Assembly: GCF_024438035.1 (NCBI RefSeq)
Contig: NZ_JANFQF010000022.1
Location: 1 to 64,000 of the forward strand
Direction: 5' to 3'
DNA: 64,000 nt
From: Rhodococcus tibetensis
GTDB taxonomy: Bacteria; Actinomycetota; Actinomycetes; Mycobacteriales; Mycobacteriaceae
The position numbers and the translations under genes are program-made. This document shows positions 1-8,269 of the stretch, one piece after another (positions within the stretch are counted from its first letter, which is position 1; each line of letters opens with the position of its first letter). The notes under the pieces are model-generated. The model had not been told where the DNA came from. It worked only from the letters and a program-made list of their open reading frames with translations, and ran no database searches.

Positions 1-533
1 TCGGCGCCGCGTCCACTGAGCCCCTGAGACAGGGCACCGAGCGTGTTCGCCAGGTCCTGCGGCGGAATCGCCTGCAGCAGCGGCAACAGTCCGTCGAGAA
101 CCTCGCCGATCTCGACGGCATTCCCGCTCTTGTCCTGCTCGAGGGTGTCACCGGCCTGGATCGGCGGAGCCGTGTCTCCTTCCGGCACGATCAGCGAGAC
201 ATATCGTTCACCGAACAGGGTCTTGGGTAACAGTCGCGCCGTGGCGTTGGACGGAATGAGTTCGGCCTTGTCCGGTTGTATGGCCAGATCCAAGGTGACT
301 TCACCCTCCTTGGTGGAAGCCGAGCGCACCTCACCGACGATCAGGCCACGCACCTTGACGTCCGCATTCGGTGGCAGCGCATTTCCGACCGTGTCGGTGA
401 CCAACCCGATCTTGACCACCTTGGTGAACGTCTTGTTGAACATGCCGATGGTGACGGCGAGGAACAGGGCCAGGACAAGGAAGAACACCAGCCCCAGTAT
501 CCGTCGGCCCACGACAGACGTCGTGTTGCTCAT
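1..533 (-). CDS. Mce family protein, 5' part (runs off the left edge)
   Basis: Only the first 177 codons are in the window. The product opens with a short cytoplasmic stretch and one hydrophobic anchor (about residues 9-30). An MCE domain follows, with the family-typical VKVRGLIVGEV and LLPKTLFGERYVSL segments, and then DKSGNAVEIGEVLDGLLPLL, the start of the helical region seen in MceA-type proteins. Mce proteins form cell-envelope lipid/sterol import tunnels with YrbE permeases. The start is an ATG after GGTGAGGGTGG. No yrbE gene lies upstream; the next gene is a divergent kinase. The gene either heads an mce run without its own permeases or is a solitary paralogue. The family call is firm; the subtype is uncertain. 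Confidence 0.88.
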   Translation of the reverse strand, partial: MSNTTSVVGRRILGLVFFLVLALFLAVTIGMFNKTFTKVVKIGLVTDTVGNALPPNADVKVRGLIVGEVRSASTKEGEVTLDLAIQPDKAELIPSNATARLLPKTLFGERYVSLIVPEGDTAPPIQAGDTLEQDKSGNAVEIGEVLDGLLPLLQAIPPQDLANTLGALSQGLSGRGA

Positions 534-821
534 TCGACCACCCTCACCGTTGCCGTCGGCGGTCAGCGGCTGAGACTGTGTCAGCAGGCCAACCCGATCT
601 ATCGTGCCTCGCGCCGGGTGGATCCGGTGCTGCATCGGCGCAGTTGCCGACAAATGCTCGACCGCGGGCGATCCCCGCTTCTGCGCCCATGTTCGCGTAC
701 CGGAGCGATACCCTTGAGCGGGGAGGTTCGGCGGAAGGAAACAATGTGGGGAGACAACAAAACATGGCCCCAGCGCGCGTAGCCGCTATGTGACCGCCTT
801 GGGCGGCACTCGGAGCTACCG

Positions 822-3035
822 ATGCACGAGCCGACCGATCTGGTTGAATCTGCTGAACGAACCCGCACAGCGCTTGCCACCGTCGTGGCACAGTTTTCAG
901 GGGCTTGGGGGTCCGGGTTCCCACCTGACCTGTCCGGCTACTTACCCCGTGAACCGGCTGAGCGGCGATCGATACTGATCGAATTGATCAAAATCGACCT
1001 CGAATACCGCTGGGTTCGCTATCACTTCCCTAAACGACTGACCGAATATCGCGCGGAGTTTGCAGAGCTGCAAGAGGGTCCGCTTCCCGCCGACCTGGTC
1101 TACGAGGAATTCCACGCCCTGCGCCGAAGTGCGCACGGGGTCGATACGGCAACCATGGCCGCTGAGGCAGCCACTATGGCGGGTGGTCCTGAGCTCGAAG
1201 AGTTCACGAGTGACTACTGCAGCACGATGATTGCTCGACCAAGGGCGCAAGTGGTTCTCGGCGCGATCGACGCCGGCGACCGTGTCGACGACTTCGACCT
1301 CCTGATGAGGATTGGGTCCGGCGCCTTCGCCCAGGTGTATCTGGCTCGGCAACAATCGATGCAGCGACTGGTTGCGGTCAAGATTTCCCATAACCACGGC
1401 ATCGAGCCGCAGACCCTCGCGCAATTGGATCACGAATACATCGTGCGAATCTTCGACCAGCGACTGATTGCCGACGGCGAACTGAAGCTGCTCTACATGC
1501 AGTATCTACCGGGAGGAACGCTGCTCGACGTGGTGCACTTGCTGCGCTCGACGCCGCCGGAGCACCGCAGTGGTCAACTGCTGCTCGATGCCGTCGACGG
1601 GGTTCTTGCCGCCAAGGGCGAGGTTCGGCCCAGCGAATCCGCTGTCCGAGCAAGGGCCGCCTCACTGACGTGGCCCGAGACAGTCGCCTGGCTGGGCCGC
1701 CGACTCGCAGACGCGCTTGCGCACGCATCCGAGCGAGGGGTATTGCATCGAGACATCAAACCCGCGAACGTGCTGCTGAGCGCCGAGGGAATTCCGAAGC
1801 TGGCCGATTTCAACGTCAGCTCCAGCAATCGGATCAAGGGCACCAGTCCGCTGGCGTACTTCGGCGGGTCGCTGGCGTACATGTCGCCCGAACAGCTCGA
1901 AGCCTGCCATCCGTGCTCGCCGACCACCCCCGCCGACCTCGACACACGAAGCGACATCTTCGCGCTCGCTGTCATGCTGTGGGAGTTACTCACGGGACGC
2001 CGTCCCTTCGCGGACGAAACGTCCGCCGGCGAGTCCGAGACGTCGCTGGCCCGCATGCTCGAACTGCGGCGCAGACCCGTCGAGGCGAGATTCCTGTCCG
2101 AGCTTCCGCCGGATTGCCCCATGGCTTTGCGCCGCGTGCTTCTGAAGTGTCTCTCGCCGGACCGCGAAGATCGCTACCCGTCCGGTTCGGAACTGGCCCA
2201 GCAGCTCGACTTGTGCCTCGAGCAGAGGTCGCGCGACCTGGTCTATCCGCCCCCGGGCAGTTGGCGGGCGCGACTTTCACGAGCACCCACCCCCGTCCTG
2301 TGGTCGTCCTCGCTGGTCGGCATCGGCCTTGCGACGATCTATCTGGCTGTGCACCTTCAGGCACTGCTCAACGAGCGCTTGTCCGATGCCACCTATTCGA
2401 AGCTCTACACGAGCACCGTCGTTTTCAATCTCTGTGCCTGGCCGCTGGCGGTCCTCATCTACGCCTACATGTCGCGTGATCTGCTCGCGGTTCCCCGCGG
2501 CTTACGCAAGGGCAGACGCTACGACGAGGCCGTCCTCGGGCAGGTGCGGTCGCGAACACTGGTCTGGGGCGATATGTGTGCGCTGAACACGTTCGTGTTC
2601 GCGGTCTGCGCCTCCGTGGCGGGAGTGATGTTTCTTCGCTGGTTCACCGACCTTCCGGCCCGGCTGATGGTCCATGCGGCGACGACTGTTCTGGTGGCGG
2701 GCACCATCTCCGTTGCCTACACATTCTTTCTGTCGACGTTCTACGTCGTTCGCTGTGTTTATCCCATTTATCTGCGCCACGGCCTCACAACCGCGCACGA
2801 CGCCGTCGTGCTCCGCGGGCTGCGCCGCAGAACCACGATCTATCTGGCGGTGACGGCATCGGTGCCGCTGGTCGGCGTGCTGGCCGGATTCAGCACGCTC
2901 GAACCCGCGGAGCTTCCGCTCGTCCGAGATTCGGTCCTGGGGCTGTGCGCGGCATCCGGTCTGGCGTTCGTCGCGGTGTACTGGTTGTACAGGAAGTTGG
3001 ATGCCGACGTGCGCGCCCTGGAGCGGGTGGTTTAG
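822..3035 (+). CDS. Membrane-anchored Hanks-type serine/threonine protein kinase
   Basis: 737 residues. A pre-kinase region (about 40-105) holds LIKIDLEYRW and PLPADLVYEE. The kinase domain (about 157-450) has glycine loop IGSGAFAQV (164-172), VAVK lysine K186, HRDIKPANVLL with D311, and SPE (355-357). The metal-binding DFG triad reads DFN (329-331), which is unusual. There is an insert of about 40 residues between the N- and C-lobe motifs. The C-terminal third (about 495-725) carries several hydrophobic segments, probably four to six membrane spans, and no PASTA repeats. It is clearly paralogous to the kinase at 58097-60439. The ATG lies six bases after GGAG. It likely phosphorylates Ser/Thr; whether the DFN form is fully active cannot be judged here. 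Confidence 0.9.
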   Translation: MHEPTDLVESAERTRTALATVVAQFSGAWGSGFPPDLSGYLPREPAERRSILIELIKIDLEYRWVRYHFPKRLTEYRAEFAELQEGPLPADLVYEEFHALRRSAHGVDTATMAAEAATMAGGPELEEFTSDYCSTMIARPRAQVVLGAIDAGDRVDDFDLLMRIGSGAFAQVYLARQQSMQRLVAVKISHNHGIEPQTLAQLDHEYIVRIFDQRLIADGELKLLYMQYLPGGTLLDVVHLLRSTPPEHRSGQLLLDAVDGVLAAKGEVRPSESAVRARAASLTWPETVAWLGRRLADALAHASERGVLHRDIKPANVLLSAEGIPKLADFNVSSSNRIKGTSPLAYFGGSLAYMSPEQLEACHPCSPTTPADLDTRSDIFALAVMLWELLTGRRPFADETSAGESETSLARMLELRRRPVEARFLSELPPDCPMALRRVLLKCLSPDREDRYPSGSELAQQLDLCLEQRSRDLVYPPPGSWRARLSRAPTPVLWSSSLVGIGLATIYLAVHLQALLNERLSDATYSKLYTSTVVFNLCAWPLAVLIYAYMSRDLLAVPRGLRKGRRYDEAVLGQVRSRTLVWGDMCALNTFVFAVCASVAGVMFLRWFTDLPARLMVHAATTVLVAGTISVAYTFFLSTFYVVRCVYPIYLRHGLTTAHDAVVLRGLRRRTTIYLAVTASVPLVGVLAGFSTLEPAELPLVRDSVLGLCAASGLAFVAVYWLYRKLDADVRALERVV

Positions 3036-3148
3036 CGCATCAGCCGGCCGGTGTTCGCCCCCGGCGTTGAGCACCACGACCGGATCGTCGGTGCCTCCAC
3101 TCGGCCGTGGACTATCGGTCCCGCCCGTGCCACGGTGGAATAGGAACA

Positions 3149-3334
3149 ATGTCTCCCAGAAAGCGCAGCGCCATGGAACACACCGCACAACCGGGTCCCG
3201 CATCCTCGGAATGCCCCGACTGCCACGCCCTCACCGCAGACCTCGAGGCACACAAGCACTGGCACTCCCGCCTCGTCCACGACATCGCCACAGCCGTCGA
3301 CAAGGACATCAACCGACGAACGCACTCCTCGTAA
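3149..3334 (+). CDS. Small hypothetical protein with CPDC motif
   Basis: 61 codons, beginning MSPRKRSAME, with a Cys pair ECPDCHAL and a charged helical tail rich in His, Asp and Lys. The ATG follows AATAGGAACA, a modest ribosome site; a second ATG eight codons later is possible. The family is not recognised. The CxxC pair with nearby His could bind a metal, but this is a guess. It stands alone between the kinase gene and the iron-box-preceded lipoprotein gene. Confidence 0.5.
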   Translation: MSPRKRSAMEHTAQPGPASSECPDCHALTADLEAHKHWHSRLVHDIATAVDKDINRRTHSS

Positions 3335-3417
3335 CCCGAGGTGACCGTCCTCGATGACGTCGACCGCATCCAGCGAGGTTGGTTGCGCATTTCGCCGAAT
3401 CCGACCCACGGTCGATG

Positions 3418-3436
3418 CTAAGTTAGCCTTGCCTTG
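3418..3436 (+). promoter_or_regulatory. Candidate IdeR/DtxR iron box
   Basis: CTAAGTTAGCCTTGCCTTG matches 12 of 19 positions of the classical DtxR/IdeR consensus TTAGGTTAGGCTAACCTAA. Read on the other strand it contains AAGGCTAACTTAG, a typical form of the better half-site. It sits 31 bases before the start of a P19-type iron-transport lipoprotein gene, where iron-dependent repression would be expected. Sequence match and context agree; binding is inferred. Confidence 0.6.
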
Positions 3437-3467
3437 TTCCGGATACGGTGCCTTTGAGGAGAACCCG

Positions 3468-4079
3468 ATGGGACGGATGCCTCGTACGTTCATGACCATA
3501 GCGGCTGTCGGCGCAGTGTTGGTCGCCTCTGCCTGCGGTGACAACAGCAGTGAACCTGCCGATGCGACGTCCGGCGCGACGGCATCAGCCGAGGCGGACG
3601 GAGTGCCGGCCGGCGTCGTCGAGCAGTACGAGACCGTCGAGAAGGAGATCGCCGCCGAGGGTGGTGAGACGAATTCCGGGGCGTGGCGGGTGGCTTACAT
3701 CGTCGAGCCGGCCGAGCCGTGGTACCAACCGGACGGGTCCGGTCAGCGTTTTCGCGAGCCGGCTCCGGGGGAAACTCATCACATCGAAATCATCCCGTTC
3801 GAGGCGGCAACCGGTCGGATCGTGCCGAACGTGCCGATCACGCTCGAGGTGGTGGCAGCCGACGGTCGAGTGGTGGAGGCGAAGCCGCTGAACTTCTACT
3901 ACAGCACCTTCTTCCACTACGCCAACAACTTCTCGGTACCCGAGCCGGGGCGCTACACCCTGCGCGCCGCGCTGGGGGCGCCGACGTTCTTCCGGCACGC
4001 CGAAGCCGGAGAAGCTGCACCGTTGGCCGAGGGTGTAACGGTGGATTTCTCCGATGTGGAACTGTCACCGGAGAACTGA
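3468..4079 (+). CDS. P19/Tp34-type iron-transport lipoprotein
   Basis: 203 residues. A signal peptide ends at a lipobox-like ASAC with the acylated Cys at residue 23, so the protein is predicted to be anchored outside the membrane. The body contains HHIEIIPFE, a TFFHYANNF segment and PGRYTLRAAL, resembling the Fe2+-transport (P19/Tp34) beta-sandwich family that holds metal with His, Met and Glu ligands. ATG 3468 is preceded by GAGGAG with six bases spacing. The candidate IdeR box just upstream supports an iron role. No permease lies beside it; the DinB gene 9 bases downstream is probably co-transcribed. Confidence 0.72.
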   Translation: MGRMPRTFMTIAAVGAVLVASACGDNSSEPADATSGATASAEADGVPAGVVEQYETVEKEIAAEGGETNSGAWRVAYIVEPAEPWYQPDGSGQRFREPAPGETHHIEIIPFEAATGRIVPNVPITLEVVAADGRVVEAKPLNFYYSTFFHYANNFSVPEPGRYTLRAALGAPTFFRHAEAGEAAPLAEGVTVDFSDVELSPEN

Positions 4080-4088
4080 ACACTTCCG

Positions 4089-4670
4089 ATGCACTTACTC
4101 GATTGGCGGCACGAACTGGCTGACCAGCTGAGCTTGCACTGGCAGCAGTTGCGTCCCAGGCTCGAGGGGCTGATAGACGAGGAGTATTTCTGGGAGCCGG
4201 TCCCCGCCTGTTGGAGCGTCCGCCCGCGCGGCACTTCTCAGGCTCCCGTTCAGGCAGGTAGTGGGGCTTTCACCATCGACTTCGCGTTTCCCCAACCCGA
4301 CCCTGCACCGGTCACGACCATCGCGTGGCGTCTCGGCCACATCGTCGTCGGCGTGTTCGGGGCTCGAATCGGCGATCATTTCGGGGGTCGTTCGGTCGAC
4401 TACCAGACGTTCGACTACGCCGGTACGGCCGCCGGAGCGTTAGATCAACTCGACGAGATGTACAGCCTGTGGATTCGGGGAGTTACAAGCCTGGGGGACG
4501 AAGGGCTCGCCCGCCCCTGCGGCCCGAGCGAAGGACCGTTCGCGGACCGTTCGATGGCAGCCCTCGTGATGCACGTGAACCGGGAAGTCATCCATCACGG
4601 CGCCGAGATCGCCTTGCTGCGCGATCTGTACCTGCGTAAGACGGCGCTCACTTCCGACGGGCCGGCGTAA
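4089..4670 (+). CDS. DinB-like four-helix metal-binding protein
   Basis: 193 residues. The DinB superfamily pattern is visible: an N-terminal WxxELADQLSLHW helix, an internal RLGHIVVGVFG His, and the C-terminal HVNREVIHHGAEIALLRDL helix that carries the metal-binding histidines. Members of this superfamily include thiol-dependent S-transferases that use mycothiol or bacillithiol; the substrate here is unknown. It begins nine bases after the iron lipoprotein gene, without a clear ribosome site, suggesting translational dependence on that gene. Its end is one base from the convergent FAH gene. Confidence 0.78.
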   Translation: MHLLDWRHELADQLSLHWQQLRPRLEGLIDEEYFWEPVPACWSVRPRGTSQAPVQAGSGAFTIDFAFPQPDPAPVTTIAWRLGHIVVGVFGARIGDHFGGRSVDYQTFDYAGTAAGALDQLDEMYSLWIRGVTSLGDEGLARPCGPSEGPFADRSMAALVMHVNREVIHHGAEIALLRDLYLRKTALTSDGPA

Positions 4671-4671
4671 G

Positions 4672-5577
4672 TCAGGCCGTGATGCGGTGTTCGACCTCGC
4701 CCACCCGGTCGAGTGTCAGGGTGAGGGTCTGTCCCGGTTGCGGCCAATGACCGTTCTCGAGGGCGCATCCACCCGGCAGGGTGCCCGTCGCGAACAGTTC
4801 ACCGGGGAGTAGTCGTTCGGACCGGCTGGCATGGGCGAGCGCCTCACCGATCCCCCACTGCATCCCTGCGCTCGACACGGTGGCCACCGTCTTGCCGTCG
4901 AGACGTACTGTGCCGGTGAGCTGGTCGAGGTACGGCAGTATCTCGTCTGCCGTCACAGCGGTCGACGACATGGAGCTCGCGAAGTGCTTCGCCTTCTGCA
5001 GTCCGAAGCCACTGTCCATCTCGTCTTTCTGGACGTCGCGGGCGGAGAAGTCGTTGACGAGTACGAACGCTCCGACAGCGGCGAGTGCTTCCTCCGGGGT
5101 GGCGTCGAGTAGTGGCTCGGCCAACACGAAACCGAGTTCCAGCTCGTAGTCGAGAGCGGAAGAGTACGACGGCGCACCGATCGGTGTGCCCGAGGGGACG
5201 AAGGCCAGGTGGTTGCCCATGTAGTACATGGGCTGCCGATAGAACAACCGCGGCGGAGTGAAACGCGGGAAGGGAGCCCGCCGGAGAGTTTCATAGGCCT
5301 GCGTCACCCGATATGCGGCAGGCATGAATCGTCGGGCATAGCCACGAGACGCATCGATATTGTGCTTCTCGTACAACATGAAGTCGCGAAAAGACAACGG
5401 CTGGAACGGCAACAACTGCTCGGAAGTGCGGAGTTGCCTGTCCGCGGTGCCGATGTCCCACTCACTGCTGAAGGGCGAGTAAGCCCATGCGGGCACCGGA
5501 TTGGCCTTTTCCCAGCCGTCGGCGCGCCACTCTTGATGCTGCAATCCTGCCGTCGTCCGTACTCGCCGGATCTGCAT
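4672..5577 (-). CDS. Fumarylacetoacetate hydrolase family protein
   Basis: 301 residues. The FAH-fold core shows the metal-binding acidic pair in DYELELGF (about 143-150) and the following VNDFSARDVQ and KAKHF segments, which in this family coordinate Mg2+ and bind the beta-diketo acid. Members hydrolyse C-C bonds in aromatic catabolism. The N-terminal 110 residues resemble the larger fumarylacetoacetase form more than the short isomerase form. The ATG is preceded by GGGGAGAGGAAAG, so I place the start here although the frame stays open further upstream. The gene is divergent from the MBL gene and has no pathway neighbours that fix its substrate. Confidence 0.85.
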   Translation of the reverse strand: MQIRRVRTTAGLQHQEWRADGWEKANPVPAWAYSPFSSEWDIGTADRQLRTSEQLLPFQPLSFRDFMLYEKHNIDASRGYARRFMPAAYRVTQAYETLRRAPFPRFTPPRLFYRQPMYYMGNHLAFVPSGTPIGAPSYSSALDYELELGFVLAEPLLDATPEEALAAVGAFVLVNDFSARDVQKDEMDSGFGLQKAKHFASSMSSTAVTADEILPYLDQLTGTVRLDGKTVATVSSAGMQWGIGEALAHASRSERLLPGELFATGTLPGGCALENGHWPQPGQTLTLTLDRVGEVEHRITA

Positions 5578-5685
5578 GGCGTCTTTCCTCTCCCCCTCGG
5601 TAGTGACCGCTCCGGTTATACAGTGTCGACTGCTAGCGTGAAAGGGTGACGCTCTGGGGCGTCGTGACGTGCTGAGGGGGAATCC

Positions 5686-6459
5686 GTGCCGAGTCCTACT
5701 GTGGTCGAGGTCGAGCAGGACGTGTTCTGCGTGACCGGTACCGATGTCAACTGGGTCCTGTTGCGCGAGGGCGCCGACCTGACGCTGATCGATGCCGGCT
5801 ACCCCGCCGACATACCCGCCGTCGAAGAGTCCATCCGTTCCATCGGTGCCCGGCCGGATGATGTTCGCGCGATCCTGTTGACACATGCGCATATCGATCA
5901 CATCGGAGCGATCAACCACTTCCACGACAAGTACGGAACACCTGCGTACATGTCCGCGGTGGAGACATCACACGCAAAGCGCGAGTACCTCGAGCAGGCC
6001 GGTGAGATGGATGTCGTCAAGAACATCTGGCGGCCGGGAATGTTGCGCTGGTCCTTGCGGATTGCCCGAGCGGGCGCGACGCGTCATGTCACCGTGCCCC
6101 ATGCCGCCGAATTTCCCACCGCCGGTGCTCTCGACCTTCCCGGCGCCCCGGTACCGGTGGCGACCACCGGGCACACCTCCGGGCACACCTCGTACTTCCT
6201 TCCGTCCGTCGGCGCGGTGGTGACAGGGGACAGTCTCGTGACGGGGCATCCCACTTCTCGCAGAGTGGGTCCGCAACTGCTGCTTCCGATGTTCCACCAC
6301 TCCGAGCAGGAGACCTTGGCGTCGCTCGACGCGCTCGCCTCGCTCGACGCCGGCCTCCTCATCCCCGGACACGGTCGGCCGGAGCGTATCCCGATCCGGG
6401 AAGCCGTCACGACGGTGCGGGAACGTGCCATCGGGAAGAGCGGTTCCGCCCACGCCTGA
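5686..6459 (+). CDS. Metallo-beta-lactamase fold hydrolase
   Basis: 257 residues with the MBL signature LTHAHIDHIGA (H67, H69, D71, H72), a later GHTSGHTSYF histidine motif and a C-terminal LLIPGHGRPE, giving a complete dinuclear metal site. The GTG start follows GAGGGGGAATCC. It is likely a general thioesterase- or glyoxalase-II-like hydrolase; no specific substrate can be assigned. It is divergent from the FAH gene and shares a 108-base promoter region with it. Confidence 0.85.
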   Translation: MPSPTVVEVEQDVFCVTGTDVNWVLLREGADLTLIDAGYPADIPAVEESIRSIGARPDDVRAILLTHAHIDHIGAINHFHDKYGTPAYMSAVETSHAKREYLEQAGEMDVVKNIWRPGMLRWSLRIARAGATRHVTVPHAAEFPTAGALDLPGAPVPVATTGHTSGHTSYFLPSVGAVVTGDSLVTGHPTSRRVGPQLLLPMFHHSEQETLASLDALASLDAGLLIPGHGRPERIPIREAVTTVRERAIGKSGSAHA

Positions 6460-6490
6460 ACGAACCGGCCCTACTGCCCGTGGCGATTCC

Positions 6491-7069
6491 TCAGACGGCG
6501 GGCCGGTGCATTCTCCACACTTCGAGTGTGTCGTCGAGGACGACATGGTCGGCAATCGTGAAGTTGTGACGTTCGTACAACGGCAAGTTCCGGTGCGTCG
6601 AGGTATCGAGCCAACATGCCGCATTGCGTCGGTCGAGTTCTGCGAGACCAACTTTCAGAAGGTCACCGCCCAGTCCTCGGCCTCGAGCCTCGCGCGAAAC
6701 TCCTGCGGTCGCCAAGGACCAGGCGTTCTCCGGAACGGCCATGGCAGACATACGTTCTTCCGCTTCGACGGCGCGCTCTAAACGATCGCCATGGAGTTCG
6801 ACGATCTTCGCGACGAGCGATTCGTCCGGCTCCGGTAGGTCCGGCGGGATGAACGCTACGACACCGTTGTGCGCGTCGTCGGTGTACGCAAGACCGTGTG
6901 GCAGCGCCATGTGCTCGAGGTACAGGCGCTGCAGTTCGGTCACACGCTGCTTGTGCGAGTCGGCGGCGACGCACCAGTTGGTCCAGGGGTAGTCGGCGAA
7001 GGCGTCGCCGAGAACGGTCGCGGCGCGGTCGAGGTCCGCCGTCGTCATCCGGCGAATGGAGATAGGCAT
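6491..7069 (-). CDS. GNAT family N-acetyltransferase
   Basis: 192 residues. It begins ISIRRMTTADLDRAA, the usual first strand and helix. Acetyl-CoA-binding motif A is GVSREARGRGLGGDLLKVGL, followed by the C-terminal ACWLDTSTHRNLPLYERHNF strand and helix. The substrate is unknown. The start ATG has no strong ribosome site. It lies tail-to-tail with the MBL gene and divergent from the PfpI-MarR pair. Confidence 0.85.
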   Translation of the reverse strand: MPISIRRMTTADLDRAATVLGDAFADYPWTNWCVAADSHKQRVTELQRLYLEHMALPHGLAYTDDAHNGVVAFIPPDLPEPDESLVAKIVELHGDRLERAVEAEERMSAMAVPENAWSLATAGVSREARGRGLGGDLLKVGLAELDRRNAACWLDTSTHRNLPLYERHNFTIADHVVLDDTLEVWRMHRPAV

Positions 7070-7145
7070 GACCGCACTACATCACGTTCGCTGATCCTGA
7101 TGCGACCGATTATCGAGTCCGCGGGACAGAGCGCGAGTTCGTGTC

Positions 7146-7181
7146 TTGACAGAATGCTGTCACAATGCCAGCATTCTGTCA
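7146..7181 (+). promoter_or_regulatory. Perfect 13-bp palindromic operator overlapping promoter and start codon
   Basis: TGACAGAATGCTG (7147-7159) and its exact reverse complement CAGCATTCTGTCA (7169-7181) flank a 9-base spacer. The left arm overlaps a consensus -35 TTGACA (7146-7151), and the right arm covers the first base of the downstream ATG. The left arm plus two bases, GACAGAATGCTGTC, is itself a near palindrome. This is the expected placement for repression by the MarR protein encoded at 7789-8250. The mRNA may be leaderless, as there is no ribosome site before the ATG. Confidence 0.75.
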
Positions 7182-7792
7182 TGATGAAAACAGTGCACGT
7201 CGCCGTTTACGACACCTTCGCCGACTGGGAGATCGGTCACGCAATCGCCCACATCAACAAACCCACGTGGCACAAGCAGCCCGGTCGCTACGCCGTCGCC
7301 ACGGTCGGTGCCACCCTGAGTCCGATCACCACGATGGGCGGCATGCGGGTGGTCCCGGACATCACGTTGGACGAGGCTCGCCCGCAGGACAGTGCGATCC
7401 TGATTCTGGCCGGCAACGACATCTGGCCCACCGAGCAGTTCACGCCCTTCGCCGAGAAGGCGCGCGAATTCCTCGCTGCCGGTGTTCCGGTGGCGGCAAT
7501 CTGTGGTGCAACAGGTGGTCTCGCCCTCGCCGGGTTGCTCGACGATCGCGAGCACACCAGCAACGCCGCCGAATTTCTCGAGGGTGTCGGATACGCGGGC
7601 GCAAGCCTCTACCGGGATGAACCGGCCGTCACGGACCGTGACCTCATCACCGGTAGTGCCACTGCGCCAGTAGAGTTCGCGCGAGCGATCCTCGAACGGC
7701 TCGATGTGTTCGAGCCGAGCGTTCTCGCGTCGTGGTTCAAGCTTTACGGCCACCGCGATCCGGCCGGTTTCTACGAACTCATGGCCGTATGA
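7181..7792 (+). CDS. DJ-1/PfpI family protein
   Basis: 203 residues. The class I glutamine-amidotransferase-like fold of DJ-1/PfpI is visible: VAVYDTFADWEIGHA at the start, LILAGNDIW in the middle, and the nucleophile elbow VAAICGATGGLALAG with the conserved Cys. Relatives act as stress-response hydrolases, glyoxalases or isocyanide hydratases. The start is ATG 7181 or 7184, both within or next to the operator; the open frame extends further upstream without a credible start. It overlaps the MarR gene by four bases (ATGA), indicating translational coupling and a shared regulon. Confidence 0.87.
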   Translation: MMKTVHVAVYDTFADWEIGHAIAHINKPTWHKQPGRYAVATVGATLSPITTMGGMRVVPDITLDEARPQDSAILILAGNDIWPTEQFTPFAEKAREFLAAGVPVAAICGATGGLALAGLLDDREHTSNAAEFLEGVGYAGASLYRDEPAVTDRDLITGSATAPVEFARAILERLDVFEPSVLASWFKLYGHRDPAGFYELMAV

Positions 7793-8250
7793 GCCAGCGA
7801 GCCGAACAGGAATTGCTGAGCGGGGCCGCTCTCGCGACCTTTCGCCTCAACGGTCAGTTTCTCTCTGTGGCCGAGGAATTGGCGCGGCCGGCCGGGCTCA
7901 CTGCGGCGTGGTGGCAGGTTCTCGGCGCCGTACTGGCCGAGCCGCTGCCGGTCGCCGGCATCGCACGGGAGATGGGCATCACTCGTCAGAGCGTGCAGCG
8001 GATCGCCGACCTGCTGGTTGATCGCGGACTCGCCGAGTATCAACCGAATCCAGCGCACCGGCGCGCCAAGCTCATCACCCCCACCCCGGCGGGACGTGAG
8101 GCGGTGTCCGGCATCGACCCTGCGCATGCTGCGTTCGCCGCTCGTCTGGCCCAGGCGATGGGCCCCGAAAAGCTGCGCGATGCGTTGGCAGCGATGCGTC
8201 GGCTCTCGGCCGTCCTCGACGAGCTCACCGACGGCCAGGAAAGTCCGTAG
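7789..8250 (+). CDS. MarR family transcriptional regulator
   Basis: 153 residues. The winged helix-turn-helix is seen in PLPVAGIAREMGITRQSVQRIADLLVDRGL, and the wing follows in NPAHRRAKLITPTPAGR. Flanking helices form the usual dimerisation region. It starts within the PfpI stop codon (ATGA) and probably represses the PfpI-MarR operon through the palindrome at 7147-7181, relieved by a phenolic or oxidative ligand as in other MarR proteins. The ligand is not deducible. Confidence 0.88.
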   Translation: MSQRAEQELLSGAALATFRLNGQFLSVAEELARPAGLTAAWWQVLGAVLAEPLPVAGIAREMGITRQSVQRIADLLVDRGLAEYQPNPAHRRAKLITPTPAGREAVSGIDPAHAAFAARLAQAMGPEKLRDALAAMRRLSAVLDELTDGQESP

Positions 8251-8269
8251 AAGATGCTCCGCGTGAATC

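Noticed and set aside
744-782. 12-codon ORF after GGAAGGAAACA upstream of the kinase at 822
   Set aside because: It has a good ribosome-site-like tract, but it is too short, with no attenuator structure or regulatory codon run, to support as a leader peptide.
544-924. Minus-strand frame of 126 codons upstream of the mce gene
   Set aside because: Composition is Arg/Pro/Ala-rich nonsense, it runs into the kinase gene antisense, and shows no YrbE-like membrane helices, so it is not a missing permease.
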